Source: Russula earlei | Taxonomy: Eukaryota; Basidiomycota; Agaricomycetes; Russulales; Russulaceae | Direction of reading: 5' to 3' | Assembly (NCBI GenBank): GCA_025769875.1 | Contig: JAGFNK010000071.1 | Location: forward strand, 1 to 64,000 | DNA length: 64,000 nt | In this document: positions 1 to 9,244 of the stretch, piece by piece | How the letters are laid out: the number at the start of each line of letters is the position of its first letter | Position numbering within the stretch: the stretch's first letter is position 1 | Notes under the pieces: model-generated | Seen by the model: only the letters and a program-made list of their open reading frames with translations | Database searches by the model: none | Told to the model about the DNA's origin: nothing | Made by a program: the position numbers and the translations under genes

Positions 1-166
1 CAGTCATTCCAGCTGCCAACTTCGCATCAGTCTCTGTCTTAGCCTCGCCCGTACTCATCAGTTCAGCCCAGTCCATCATAGCACCAGCATCACCAGCCAC
101 CGCCGTCTCCACCCTGCTCCAGCCTCAGCCTTCTCAGTCTCAGCCGCCACCACTGCGCCCCTAGTT

Positions 167-1087
167 TTGCCAGCTGTCTCCGTTGCCCCAGCTTCAGATC
201 AGTCAACCGCCGCCACCACGCTCTTAGCCTTGCCAGCTGCCTTAGTCTCGTCAGCCGCCACTGTAGCCTCAGCCTCAGCCACCAACGTCTTAGCGCCACA
301 CGCCGCCGTCTCCACCACCGTCTCACAAGCCACTGCCACCACACCCTTGTCAGACACAGCCGCTGTCACCCCTGCGTCGCCCTCAGTCATCGCCTCCACC
401 CTGTCCGCCTCCACCGTCGCACCAGCTCAGTCCGCCACCACCTTCTCAGTCTCAGCCTCAGTCTTCTCAGTCTCAGCCGCCGCTTTAGTAGTTTCGCGTG
501 ACACCAGCACCGCTGCACCGTCGCAACCCCTCGCCACCAGCACCACCCCAGAAGACCAAGAAGGCCTCAGCCACGAACTTAGCCATGACACGCCACAACA
601 GGAGCAGAAGCCGCCACCGCAGGAGAAGCAGTCGCCAACGCCAACAGCACACCGCACGCTGCCTCCCACATCGCCTCCCCATCCGTTCGCGCGCTCTCAC
701 CCACATCTGCTGCCAACACCTGCAGTGGAGACGACCCCGCCACCGCTGCCGCAAGATGACAGATCCCACCCCCGCGCAAGCCGCCCCATGCATCCTCTTT
801 CTCGAGTCCTCACCACCTATGTCTCTATCTACGAACTCACGCTCACCGCCTACGCCTTTGCTCCTCGTCCACGCCTGCTGCCACCACCTACAATGGAGAC
901 GACCACGCCGCCATGGCCACAAGACAACACCACCACCACGCAGCCGCCATCTCATCACCGCCACCCTCGTCTCCATCGCCTCTGTTTCCCATTGCCCTCC
1001 CCTCTTCCATCATTGCCATCGCCGATCACCGCCTTCACGTCTTCCACAGCACAAGCAGCCGCGACCGCCGCCTCAATTCAGACGTGA
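167..1087 (+). pseudogene. Ser/Ala/Pro/Val-rich reading frame of TIR element copy 1
   Basis: An open frame of about 306 codons. The first half is a quasi-repetitive Ser/Ala/Val/Thr/Pro tract with recurring FSVSA and SSAATVAS-type units. A more complex stretch follows with EDQEGL, PQQEQKP and a Pro-rich tail. The same order of segments occurs in copies 2 and 3, so it is the residual C-terminal region of the element's protein. The biased triplet composition leaves all six frames fairly open, so openness alone proves little. Function is unknown. No enzymatic motif is seen. Confidence 0.45.
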
Positions 1088-1565
1088 AAGGCTCAAAACA
1101 CTCGCATTCAGATGCTTGACCAAGGACGGTCGAAGTTTCAAGCCCCTGGGAGGTGTAAGGAAGATTATGGCTGGCCTCGAAATCACATGCGAAAACACGA
1201 CACGACATGACATGAGACTGACACCTCAGCTCCCTTTCATCCCTTGCCACCTCCCTCTCATTCCAGGCAGTCCACCGACCACACACCACAAGCCATCTTG
1301 TGTGCAACATCAAGACCTTGATCGCATCGCCCAGCCCTCGCCACCGACCATGCGTGCATGCATGCCTCAGCACACTAGATGCGTTCGCGTCTCAAGCCTT
1401 TCACGACCACCTCGACCGTCTCAACCAGTCTTGATTCACTTTCATGCCATTCATCTCTAGTACCTCTCTCCTGTATATAAAAACACCCTAGCTACTCTGT
1501 AGTAGAAAGAGTTCAGAATAGGACCCCTCTTTGCAACCCACTCCTCTCTGTCTGTGAAAAACAAG

Positions 1566-1977
1566 AAGGATGGTCAGAATCAAGAGGCAAGAGGGGTGAT
1601 GAGTGGCTGGCCATGACTCCAATTGCACTGGAAACAATGTTGCACACCACAACACTTGAGTCAAAAACACTATGGGGCTGCCTCAAGACAGCCCATGGGT
1701 ACAACATGAGGGAAAAATAATAGATATAGACCATGATTTTGAGTTGTAATTCATCTAATACACATGTGGAGGTGGCTTGAGTCCAGCTCCACCAATTCTC
1801 ACTCAAATCTCATGAAAACAATGGGGCTGCCTAGCCCTCATTCAGGTGATTCAGGGACAATAAATTTTATATGAATTGAAGCTGTTTTGAGGGAGATATT
1901 CATCCCGCATGTTTGAGGGGGTTTCTGCGCCAATTTGGGTGGAATTCAAGCTCTGCCAAGTGTGCTGAAAACGGCAA
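1566..1977 (-). repeat. Right TIR of element copy 1 (~412 bp)
   Basis: This is the reverse complement of the left arm of copy 2 (2400-2812). The outer end is TTGCC(A/G)TTTTCAGC and the inner end is at the ggatggtcagaat motif. Dinucleotide TA follows at 1978-1979. Confidence 0.85.
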
Positions 1978-2399
1978 TAACTTGTCTTGGTCCATAGATA
2001 TTCATCCTTGGGAGATATTGATGCCTAGGTAACTAATAGAGGTTTGTCAAAAAGCACACTTCTCTGGTTTCAAGTATAAATCGTGGTCTTGGAGTGTCTT
2101 TAGGATCTTGTGTGTCCAGTCATCCAGTTCGTTCAGGGTTTGCACCATGATTAGTATATCGTCAAGATAAACGACCACTCATTCAGTGGCAATGTATTTT
2201 GCTAGGATGGTGTTCATAAAGCGTTGGAAAGTGGCTGGGGCATTGCAAAGACTGAATGTCATTATTAAAGGTTTGAAGAGTCCTAATGGTGTTTTGAATG
2301 CTGCAAGGTGTTCGTCGCCCTCTCTTAGGTGGATATTGTTGTATCCCCATCGTATGTCAAACTTGGTAAAGTATTGGGCTCCTTGGAGTTTGTCGATTA
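1978..2399 (-). pseudogene. Gypsy A reverse transcriptase core (segment 2)
   Basis: The minus frame reads the RT palm: KLQGAQYFTKFDIRWGYNNI, then FKTPLGLFKPLIMTF, NAPATFQRFMN and the catalytic YLDDILI, then DLYLKP. A stop (TGA for Trp/Arg type change) lies just before VVVYLDDILI, and another lies near LLVT. The Asp of FDIR and the two Asp of YLDD are the expected metal-binding residues. The fragment is cut at both ends by TIR element copies 2 and 1. It continues from the segment at 5822-6427. Confidence 0.85.
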
Positions 2400-2812
2400 T
2401 TGCCATTTTCAGCACACTTGGCAGAGCTTGAATTCCACCCAAATCGGCAGCAGAAACCCCCTCAAACATGCGGGATGGATATCTCCCTCAAAACAGCTTC
2501 AATTCATATGACACCTATTGTCCCTGAATCGCCTGAATGAGGGCTAGGCAGCCCCATTGTTTTCATGAGATTTGAGTGAGAATTGGTGGAGCTGGACTCA
2601 AGCCACCTCCACATGTGTATTAGATGAATTACAACTCAAAATCATGGTCTATATCTATTATTTTTCCCTCATGTTGTACCCATGGGCTGTCTTGAGGCAG
2701 CCCCATAGTGTTTTTGACTCAAGTGTTGTGGTGTGCAACATTGTTTTCAGTGTGATCAGAGTGACGACCAGCCACTCATCACCCCTCTCACCTCTCCATT
2801 CTGACCATCCTT
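2400..2812 (+). repeat. Left TIR of element copy 2 (~413 bp)
   Basis: It pairs with 5410-5821 in inverse orientation with only scattered transitions. An open frame beginning MSENWWSW runs inward from 2572. It is conserved in every arm, but this may reflect only the youth of the repeats. Confidence 0.9.
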
Positions 2813-2953
2813 TGCCCTCATTCCCACCACACCCACTGTCTCAGACGCATCAGTCGCACCGCTCCCTTCCAACTTGCATTTGGCCCTCCACACCCACAGT
2901 CACAGCCGTGCCAGTCACACTGCCTGCGTCGACCTGCCATCTGTCTTCACCAT

Positions 2954-3493
2954 GTGCTGCACTCCTTCAGCATGCCGACTCAGTTAGAATACCTCAAGCT
3001 CAAGTGGGATCTGGAGGACCTTATCGCCTCCTCATCAAGACTCCGCATGTGTGACCGGGAAGACGTAGACAAATACTACCGGAGTTTCAGGGCAATCTGC
3101 AGTCCCCTTGTCCATGCGTGCCGCCTGTGCTATGAAAATTGCGACGAGTCATTCTGGCTCAGACTCCACCTGGATGACCACCGGATGGTCTCCCAACATC
3201 TTGGCCCCTGGCGCCTGAACAAACAGCAGAGGCACTTTGTCGATTTCCAAGAAGTATTCGACACACTAGTCAAGATATTCTCTCAGTGTCCCTGTGACAT
3301 TCAGCAGGAATGCCAACTCTGCTCTGCAGACAAAGACAAAGACGACTACACATACCCTGCACCCATTCCCGCTCCAGCCTCCGTCCCTACATCATGCACC
3401 ATCACCTCCGCCTCGCCTGCCTTGCCCATCGTCCCTGCCGTTCCCACCTCGTCCACCATTCCCTGTCACCTCGTTCACCGCCACCATCATTGA
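2954..3493 (+). pseudogene. Gag-like domain of TIR element copy 2
   Basis: About 179 codons. The first 130 are a complex, non-repetitive domain with DREDVDKYYRSF, CSPLVHACRL, NCDESFWLRLH and HFVDFQEVFDTL. An acidic DKDKDD linker and the start of a Pro/Ala/Ser tail follow. The layout (short Y-x-x-F helix, 'F-x-x-H' turn, EVF-x-x helix) resembles the capsid-like domain carried by many Agaricomycete retroelement Gag proteins. This is a family-level impression, unverified. The frame shifts near 3480 into the long Ser/Ala/Pro frame, so the gene is probably broken. A diverged homologue lies at 41289-41640. Confidence 0.55.
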
Positions 3494-5054
3494 CTTGCCA
3501 GCCATCATCAGCCTCAGCTCCACCTGCCCTCGCCATCCCAGCATCGCCCGCATTCACCACCATCACCACCTCATCTGTCCCCGCCACCGTAGCCTCAGCC
3601 ATGACATCGCTATCACCACTGTCCCCGTCTTTGCCCAACCAGCTCCCACGCCCTCAGTGTCGCCTGCTATGGCCACTGTCTCAGCTCCATGCACAACCAC
3701 CATCTCAACCTCACCCACCAACGTTATAGCACCGCCCGCCACTTCAGCCCTCGCAGCCTCGTCTGCCACCCCCGCCTTTGTCTCATCTGCTCCCGCACCC
3801 TCAGTCATCTCGTCGCCCTCAGTCTCGTCCGCCGCCACAGTAGCCTCAGTCGTGCCAGCCGCTGACTTCGCATCAGTCTCCGTCTTAGCCTCGCCTGTAC
3901 TCGTCAGTTCAGCCCAGTCCGTCATAGCACCAGCATCGCCAGCCGCCGCCGTCTCCACCCTGCCCTCAGCCTCAGCCTTCTCAGTCTCAGCCGCCACCAC
4001 CGCGCCCCTAGTTTTGCCAGCCGTCTCCGTCGCCCCAGCTTCAGATCAGTCAACCACCGCCACCGCGCTCTTAGCCTTGCCAGCCACCTTAGTCTCGTCA
4101 GGCGCCACCGTAGCCTCAGCCTCAGCCACCAACGTCTTAGCACCACACGCCGCCGTCTCCACCACCGTCTCACAAGCCACCGCCACCACGCCCTTGTCAG
4201 ACACAGCCGCTGTCACCCCTGCGTCGCCCTCAGTCATCGCCTCCACCCTGTCCGCCTCCACCGTCGCACCAGCTCAGTCCGCCACCACCTTCTCAGTCTC
4301 AGCCTCAGTCTTCTCAGTCTCAGCCGCCGCTTTAGTAGTTTCGCGCGACACCAGCACCACTGCACCATCGCAACCCCTCGCCACCAGCACCACCCCAGAA
4401 GACCAAGAGGGCCTTGGCCACGAACTTAGCCACAACATGCCACAACAGGAGCAGAAGCCGCTGCAGGAGAAGCAGTCACTGACACCAACAGCACACTGCA
4501 CACCACCTCCCACATCACCTCCCCATCCATTCATGCACTCTCGCCCATGTCTGCTGCCAACACCTGCAGTGGAGATGACCCCGCCACCGCCGCCACAAGA
4601 CAACAGATCCCACCCCCACGCAAGCCACCCCACACATCCTCTTTCTCGAGTCCTTGCCACCTACAACTCTATCTACGAACTCACGCTCACTGCCTACACC
4701 TTCGCTCCTCGTCCACACCTGCTGCCACCACCTGCAATGGAGACGACCACGCCGCCACCACCACAAGACAACACCACCACCATGCAGCCGCCATCTCATC
4801 ACCGCCGCCCTCATCTCCATCGCCTCTGTTTCCCATCGCCCTCGCCTCTTCTGTCATCGCCATTGCCGATCGCCACCTTCACGTCTTCCGCAGCACAAGC
4901 AGCTGCAAACGCTGCCTCAATTCAGACGCAAAAGGCTCAAAACACTCGCATTCAGACACTTGACCAAGGATGGTCAAAGTTTCAAGCCCCCGGGAGGTGT
5001 AAGGAAGATTATGGCTGGCCTCGAAATCACATGCGAAAATGCAACACGACATGA
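3494..5054 (+). pseudogene. Ser/Ala/Pro/Val-rich region of TIR element copy 2
   Basis: This continues the gag-like frame after one frameshift. About 500 codons are dominated by Ser, Ala, Thr, Val and Pro, with repeated FSVSA, PAQS and APAS motifs. A His/Pro/Thr-rich tail with EDQEGLGHELSH follows. Copy 3 keeps the same order with fewer CpG losses. No catalytic motif is recognisable. A disordered or adhesin-like linker is possible, but this is speculation. Confidence 0.45.
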
Positions 5055-5299
5055 CATGAGACTGACACCCCAGCTCCCTTTCATCCCTTGCCACCTCCCT
5101 CTCGTTCCAGGCAGTCCACCAACCGCACACCACAAGCCATCTTGCATGCGACATCAAGACCTCAATCGCATCACCCAGCCCTTGCCACCGACCACATGTG
5201 CATGCACGCTTCAGCACACCAGACGTGTTCGCGTCTCAAGCCTTTCATGACCGCCTCAACCGTCTCAACCAGTCTTGATTCACTTTCATGCCTTTCATA

Positions 5300-5409
5300 C
5301 CTAGTACCTCTCTCCTGTATATAAAATCACCCTAGCTACTCTGTAGTAGAAAGAGTTCAGAATAGGACCCCTCTTTGCAACCCACTCCTCTCTGTCTGTG
5401 AAAAACAAG
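5300..5409 (+). promoter_or_regulatory. TATA-like promoter motif at the right TIR of copy 2
   Basis: The sequence ctgtatataaaatcaccc is followed by CTACTCTGTAGTAG (an imperfect dyad), then a pyrimidine-rich leader up to the TIR. The block recurs at about 1470-1565 in copy 1 and, inverted, at about 9140-9240 in copy 3. It lies downstream of the coding tract, so it would fire outward through the TIR. Promoter function is inferred. Confidence 0.35.
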
Positions 5410-5821
5410 AAGGATGGTCAGAATCGAGAGGTGAGAGGGGTGATGAGTGGCTGGCTGTGACTCCAATCGCACTGGAAACAACATTGCACACCACAACACT
5501 TGAGTCAAAAACACTATGGGGCTGCCTCAAGACAGCCCATGGGTACAACATGAGGGAAAAATAATAGATATAGACCATGATTTTGAGTTGTAATTCATCT
5601 AATACACATGTGGAGGTGGCTTGAGTCCAGCTCCACCAATTCTCACTCAAATCTCATGAAAACAATGGGGCTGCCTAGCCCTCATTTAGGCGATTCAGGG
5701 ACAATAATTGTCATATGAATTGAAGCTGTTTTGAGGGAGATATTTATCCCGCATGTTTGAGGGGGTTTCTGCGCCGATTTGGGTGGAATTCAAGCTCCAC
5801 CAAGTGCACTGAAAATGGCAA
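5410..5821 (-). repeat. Right TIR of element copy 2 (~412 bp)
   Basis: Inverse complement of 2400-2812, ending in GGCAA and followed by the TA duplication at 5822-5823. Confidence 0.9.
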
Positions 5822-6427
5822 TAATTCAGGAATCAAAGGTAGTGGATAGGCGTCTTTGACAGTTGCTGTGTTCAGGGCTCTGTAGTCTTGTACTGGTTGT
5901 AGATTTCCTCCTTTCTTTTCTACAAAGAAGAATGGGCTGGCAATAGCTGCTTTTGATGGTCGGATCATGCCTCTTTTCAGGTGTTCATCTAGGTATTCTT
6001 TTAAGGCTTGTAGTTCTTTTGGAGTAAGTCAATAGATACCAGAATCGTGTCGGGCGAGCCCTGGTTTCAGATTGATTGCATGGTCCCATGGTTGGTGAGC
6101 AGGAAGGTGTTGGGAAGCCTGTTCATCAAAAACCTTTTGCCATTTTAAGAATTGGGCAGGGATAAGTTCGTCTAATGTCTTGGGGGGTGTTTCTGCATGA
6201 GCTAGTTTGGTAGCTGTGGTTGATTTGGCTCTTATGCTGATTGTTATTGGTCTAAATGCATCATGGATTTGTTCATCAACACATGGGTTCAATAGTCCTT
6301 CGGTATCTGGGAAGATTAGTGCAGCAACATTTGCGAACTCAGGTTCTTCTTCTTCAGGGAAAGTAAGCACTTGTATTTGGTAATTCTGCGTTCCAGATGC
6401 AGATGCAATGGTTATGCTTGGATGCAT
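5822..6427 (-). pseudogene. Gypsy A pre-RT linker and RT N-terminus (segment 1)
   Basis: The minus frame carries a linker with LDELIPAQFLKWQKVFDEQA and HLPAHQPWDHAI, then (after a stop at TAT-TGA) [29 protein letters not shown] and the RT motif VQDYRALN...YPLPLIPEL. This is the canonical start of a Ty3/gypsy RT (equivalent to the usual R-x-x-x-DYR-x-LN). It breaks exactly at copy 2 of the TIR element and resumes in phase at 2399. Confidence 0.85.
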
Positions 6428-6499
6428 GGTAAGGCAGGATCGGGGGCAGTTCCTCAGTGTGATTGTATTATTTGCCCAATCGATATCTGGGTTGTGGTG

Positions 6500-6985
6500 T
6501 CATAGCCAATCTGTTCCTAAGATAATGTTGTGATCTCCAATGTTAGTGACAAGGAATTCTGCTTGTTCATCATGAGTAGCGCCTGTGTGCGCTTGTATGC
6601 GAAGTCTTTGGATGGTGCTAAAGTGTATTAGTCCATTGGCATTTTGTGTGCCATCTACATTTTGTGCTGGAAAGGGTTTGGTCATAGTTCGGAGGTGCAG
6701 GTGGTGTCTTTGTGCGAATCGTTCATGGATTATCATTCCTTCTGCTCCACTGTCAAGCAGGGCTCTTGCACCAATTTCTTTGCCGCTTGTCTTCCCCACA
6801 AGAGTAACTTTTAAGGCAATGGATGGGGAGCGAATATTCTTGGTAAAGACTTTGGGGTAATTGATTTCTCTTTGTATCGTACTGATTTGGACCGTGTCCC
6901 TCCTCGGTGCAGAAAGGGGTCCAATTAAAAATCCATAGGAGCAGATCTTGGGTGGAGGATCAAGTCCGCAAGTGTTTCTCTCCAA
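6500..6985 (-). pseudogene. Gypsy A aspartic protease
   Basis: It contains the retropepsin motif ALLDSGAEGMIIH, the flap-region AQNVDGTQNANG and the C-terminal hydrophobic-Gly element NIILGTDWL, in the order and spacing of Ty3/gypsy proteases. DSG supplies the single active-site Asp of the dimeric enzyme. The frame is open, but the joins to the zinc knuckle upstream and to RT downstream contain stops. Confidence 0.8.
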
Positions 6986-6989
6986 GTTG

Positions 6990-7668
6990 TCAATGATGCA
7001 ACAGGAATAGGTTCTTCTTGTGCAGGTTTGATGTTTTCATCTTGGATGGTTGTAGCTCTGACTGTTTGGGGACGAGATCCTTGTCACTGGCGTCCTTGGG
7101 CTGCTTTCTTTGCTCTACATTGATTTGCCATATGGTTCTTCTTTCCACAGTAATAACAGAGGTTGTTTTTGCGTCGAAACTCTTTCTCTGCATCTGTGAG
7201 GGGTTTTCTTTCACTTCTGGATTCCCAGGGTCATTCATTAGGTTCTCCTTGGTACAAATTAATTTCCAAAGGGTTGTCTGATCCTTGAGTGTTTAATCCT
7301 CGAGTACGCACAGAGTGTCCTCCTCTAAAGGCCGTGGAATTGTATAGGTGGAACAGGTTGTCAAATTCTCTTGCTGCTTTGACAAGGGCTGCAAGTGTAG
7401 TTGGTGTTGGTGTGATTCCCAATATCTTTTGATGTAGGGCTGGGTTAATGTTCTTACTGAATGCGTACATTTTTGTCCTTTCATCAGTGGTAGCTCGTGA
7501 TGCATGGTGTGACCATTTCTGATACCATTCATTAAACGGTAGTTTTCCTTGATAATAAGTGTGCATAGTGTTGGCAGAAGCCAATTCTGCTTCTGCAGGG
7601 ATGAAATGGTCAGAAAAGGCCTTTTTGAAGTCGTCCCATGATCCGTCGTCGGCTGCAGTATGAGCCAT
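6990..7668 (-). pseudogene. Gypsy A capsid and CCHC zinc knuckle
   Basis: The minus frame 7668-7231 is a retrotransposon capsid-type domain: W-x-x-FKKAFSDHF near the start, LPFNEWYQKW, a MYAFSKNINPAL helix and LAALVKAAREFDN. A shifted frame downstream can be read as a C-x2-C-x4-H-x4-C knuckle (N-L-C-Y-Y-C-G-K-K-N-H), now separated by a frameshift. This corresponds to the Gag proteins of fungal chromovirus-like gypsy elements. Confidence 0.7.
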
Positions 7669-8727
7669 GGCTTTAGTAGTTTGTTCTCTGGCCCATGCTC
7701 CAGCAGGTGTTCCTACTTTAAAGTGGGTTAGTGCAGCGGCAACTTTCTTGCTTTTGTCTGTAAAAGAGTTGCCATTGATGTATTAATAATTGGCCAGGGC
7801 TGCCCAAAAGGCTTCTGCAATGTCAGCTTTTCCATTGAAGGGTTCTGGGGCAGTTCCCACAAGGCGAGGATTGCTGGACATTGTAGGGTTCTGGGTTGTT
7901 GCGACTGTAACAATCAGTGGAGCTGGACCTTGTAACTGGATTCTAGTTGGAGTGAGTGTTCGGGGGATTGTTCGTGGTACGTTGCAAACTGTATGCGGAG
8001 TGGGTTGTTGAGTATTTCGTCGGGTAGAGGGTCCTGGAGTAGCGCTTCAAACGCTTGGTGCAGTGCCTAGAACAGCAGTAACTTCTTGTGTTGCTCTAGC
8101 CATGAAGTCGACTTCTTTGTTGTTGTAGTAAACCCAATATCTTCTAGAACGGCTCCACTTGACTGGTTTATCTAGGAAGAGACCTGTGAAATTGTAGGGG
8201 TTGAATTCTTGAACATTTTCCACTCCTGGGGCTGCTGCTTTAAGTTGCTCAGTGGTAACTTCGTCGTTGTCATCTTCGTATAACCAAGTGTCAGAAAGAT
8301 TTCTGTGGTTGATAATAGATACACCCGCAAATTTCCCTCGGTAACAGTGATCTTGAGTGTTGTAACTGAGGCCTTCAAATAGGAGTGGGATTAGATTTTC
8401 TTCTTTGTCAGTGATGTCTCTCCTAGTGCTCATAGGTCTAGACAACTGTTATAGTCCAATGGCCGTTGTTCCAAGGATATGCAATGGTGTAGGCTGGTTT
8501 CAGTTGAATGGTATGGGGTCTTCCTTGGTGTCTTCTTAATTGGATTCGGGAGTATTCTTCAGTGATGCTGCTTTGTGTTAGAACTACTCGGGTTTTCCAC
8601 AGATATCCTTCGAATTCCGCTGGAGAGATGGCAAAGTCACTTATTTCCTTGATGGGGTGTTTGTAAACTATAAAGTGTGTCAGTCGTTGATGCCAAGCTT
8701 GGGTACAATAACTCTTGAATTCAATTA
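7669..8727 (-). pseudogene. Gypsy A Gag N-terminal region
   Basis: Fragmentary frames at 8445-8047 (with YRGKFAGVSIINH, DTWLYEDDND and SRRYWVYYNNKEVDFM) and 8770-8438 (AWHQRLTHFIVY, FEGYLWKTRVVL) look like one N-terminal Gag domain broken by frameshifts. The 7669-8046 stretch is low in recognisable motif. It ends at copy 3 of the TIR element and continues at 11393. Confidence 0.5.
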
Positions 8728-9139
8728 TTGCCGTTTTCAGCGCACTTGGCGGAGCTTGAATTCCACCCAAATCGGCGCAGAAACCCCCTCAAACATGCGG
8801 GATGAATATCTCCCTCAAAACAGCTTCAATTCATATGAAAATTATTGTCCCTGAATCACCTGAATGAGGGCTAGGCAGCCCCATTGTTTTCATGAGATTT
8901 GAGTGAGAATTGGTGGAGCTGGACTCAAGCCACCTCCACATGTGTATTAGATGAATTACAACTCAAAATCATGGTCTATATCTATTATTTTTCCCTCATG
9001 TTGTACCCATGGGCTGTCTTGAGGCAGCCCCATAGTGTTTTTGACTCAAGTGTTGTGGTGTGCAACGTTGTTTCCAGTGCAATTGGAGTCGCGGCCAGCC
9101 ACTCATCACCCCTCTCGCCTCTCGATTCTGACCATCCTT
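8728..9139 (+). repeat. TIR of element copy 3, left arm
   Basis: Nearly identical to 2400-2812 in the same orientation, ending at attctgaccatcctt. Outside it lies TA and gypsy A sequence. Confidence 0.9.
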
Positions 9140-9244
9140 CTTGTTTTTCACAGACAGAGAGGAGTGGGTTGCAAAGAGGGGTCCTATTCTGAACTCTTTC
9201 TACTACAGAGTAGCTAGGGTGTTTTTATATACAGGAGAGAGGTA

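Larger units (their letters stand above)
1..1977 (+). mobile_element. Long-TIR element, copy 1 (left end outside window)
   Basis: The body is a Ser/Ala/Pro/Val-rich coding tract (about 160-1090), followed by a TATA-like tatataaaa near 1475. The right TIR (about 1566-1977) is nearly identical to the arms of two other copies in this window. The right end reads GGCAA followed by TA, and the flank continues into the gypsy A reverse transcriptase on the minus strand. The left arm and the gag-like part lie off the window. Divergence from copy 3 is mostly CpG to TpG/CpA. No transposase is visible. Confidence 0.8.
2400..5821 (+). mobile_element. Long-TIR element, copy 2 (complete, 3.4 kb)
   Basis: Both ends are present. 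The left TIR is 2400-2812 and the right TIR is 5410-5821, with outermost TTGCC...GGCAA. TA flanks both sides (2398-2399 and 5822-5823), and the pre-insertion site reads as intact gypsy RT (P-E-L-I-D-K-L). The interior carries a gag-like frame (2954-3493) and a long Ser/Ala/Pro tract (to about 5000). A TATA-like tatataaaa follows at about 5317, just inside the right TIR. No DDE transposase, helicase, RT or integrase motif is visible, so it is non-autonomous. This copy shows the heaviest CpG decay of the three. Confidence 0.85.

Noticed and set aside
2396..2402. TTAA (piggyBac) or TWA (Harbinger) duplication for the TIR element
   Set aside because: Both flanks of copies 2 and 3 agree only on TA. 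The TTA/TAA seen on opposite sides is not a direct repeat.
2572..2812. Frame starting MSENWWSWTQ in every TIR arm as a real protein
   Set aside because: The arms are almost identical and young, so lack of stops is uninformative. No domain is visible. In copy 3 it merely runs into the interior tract.
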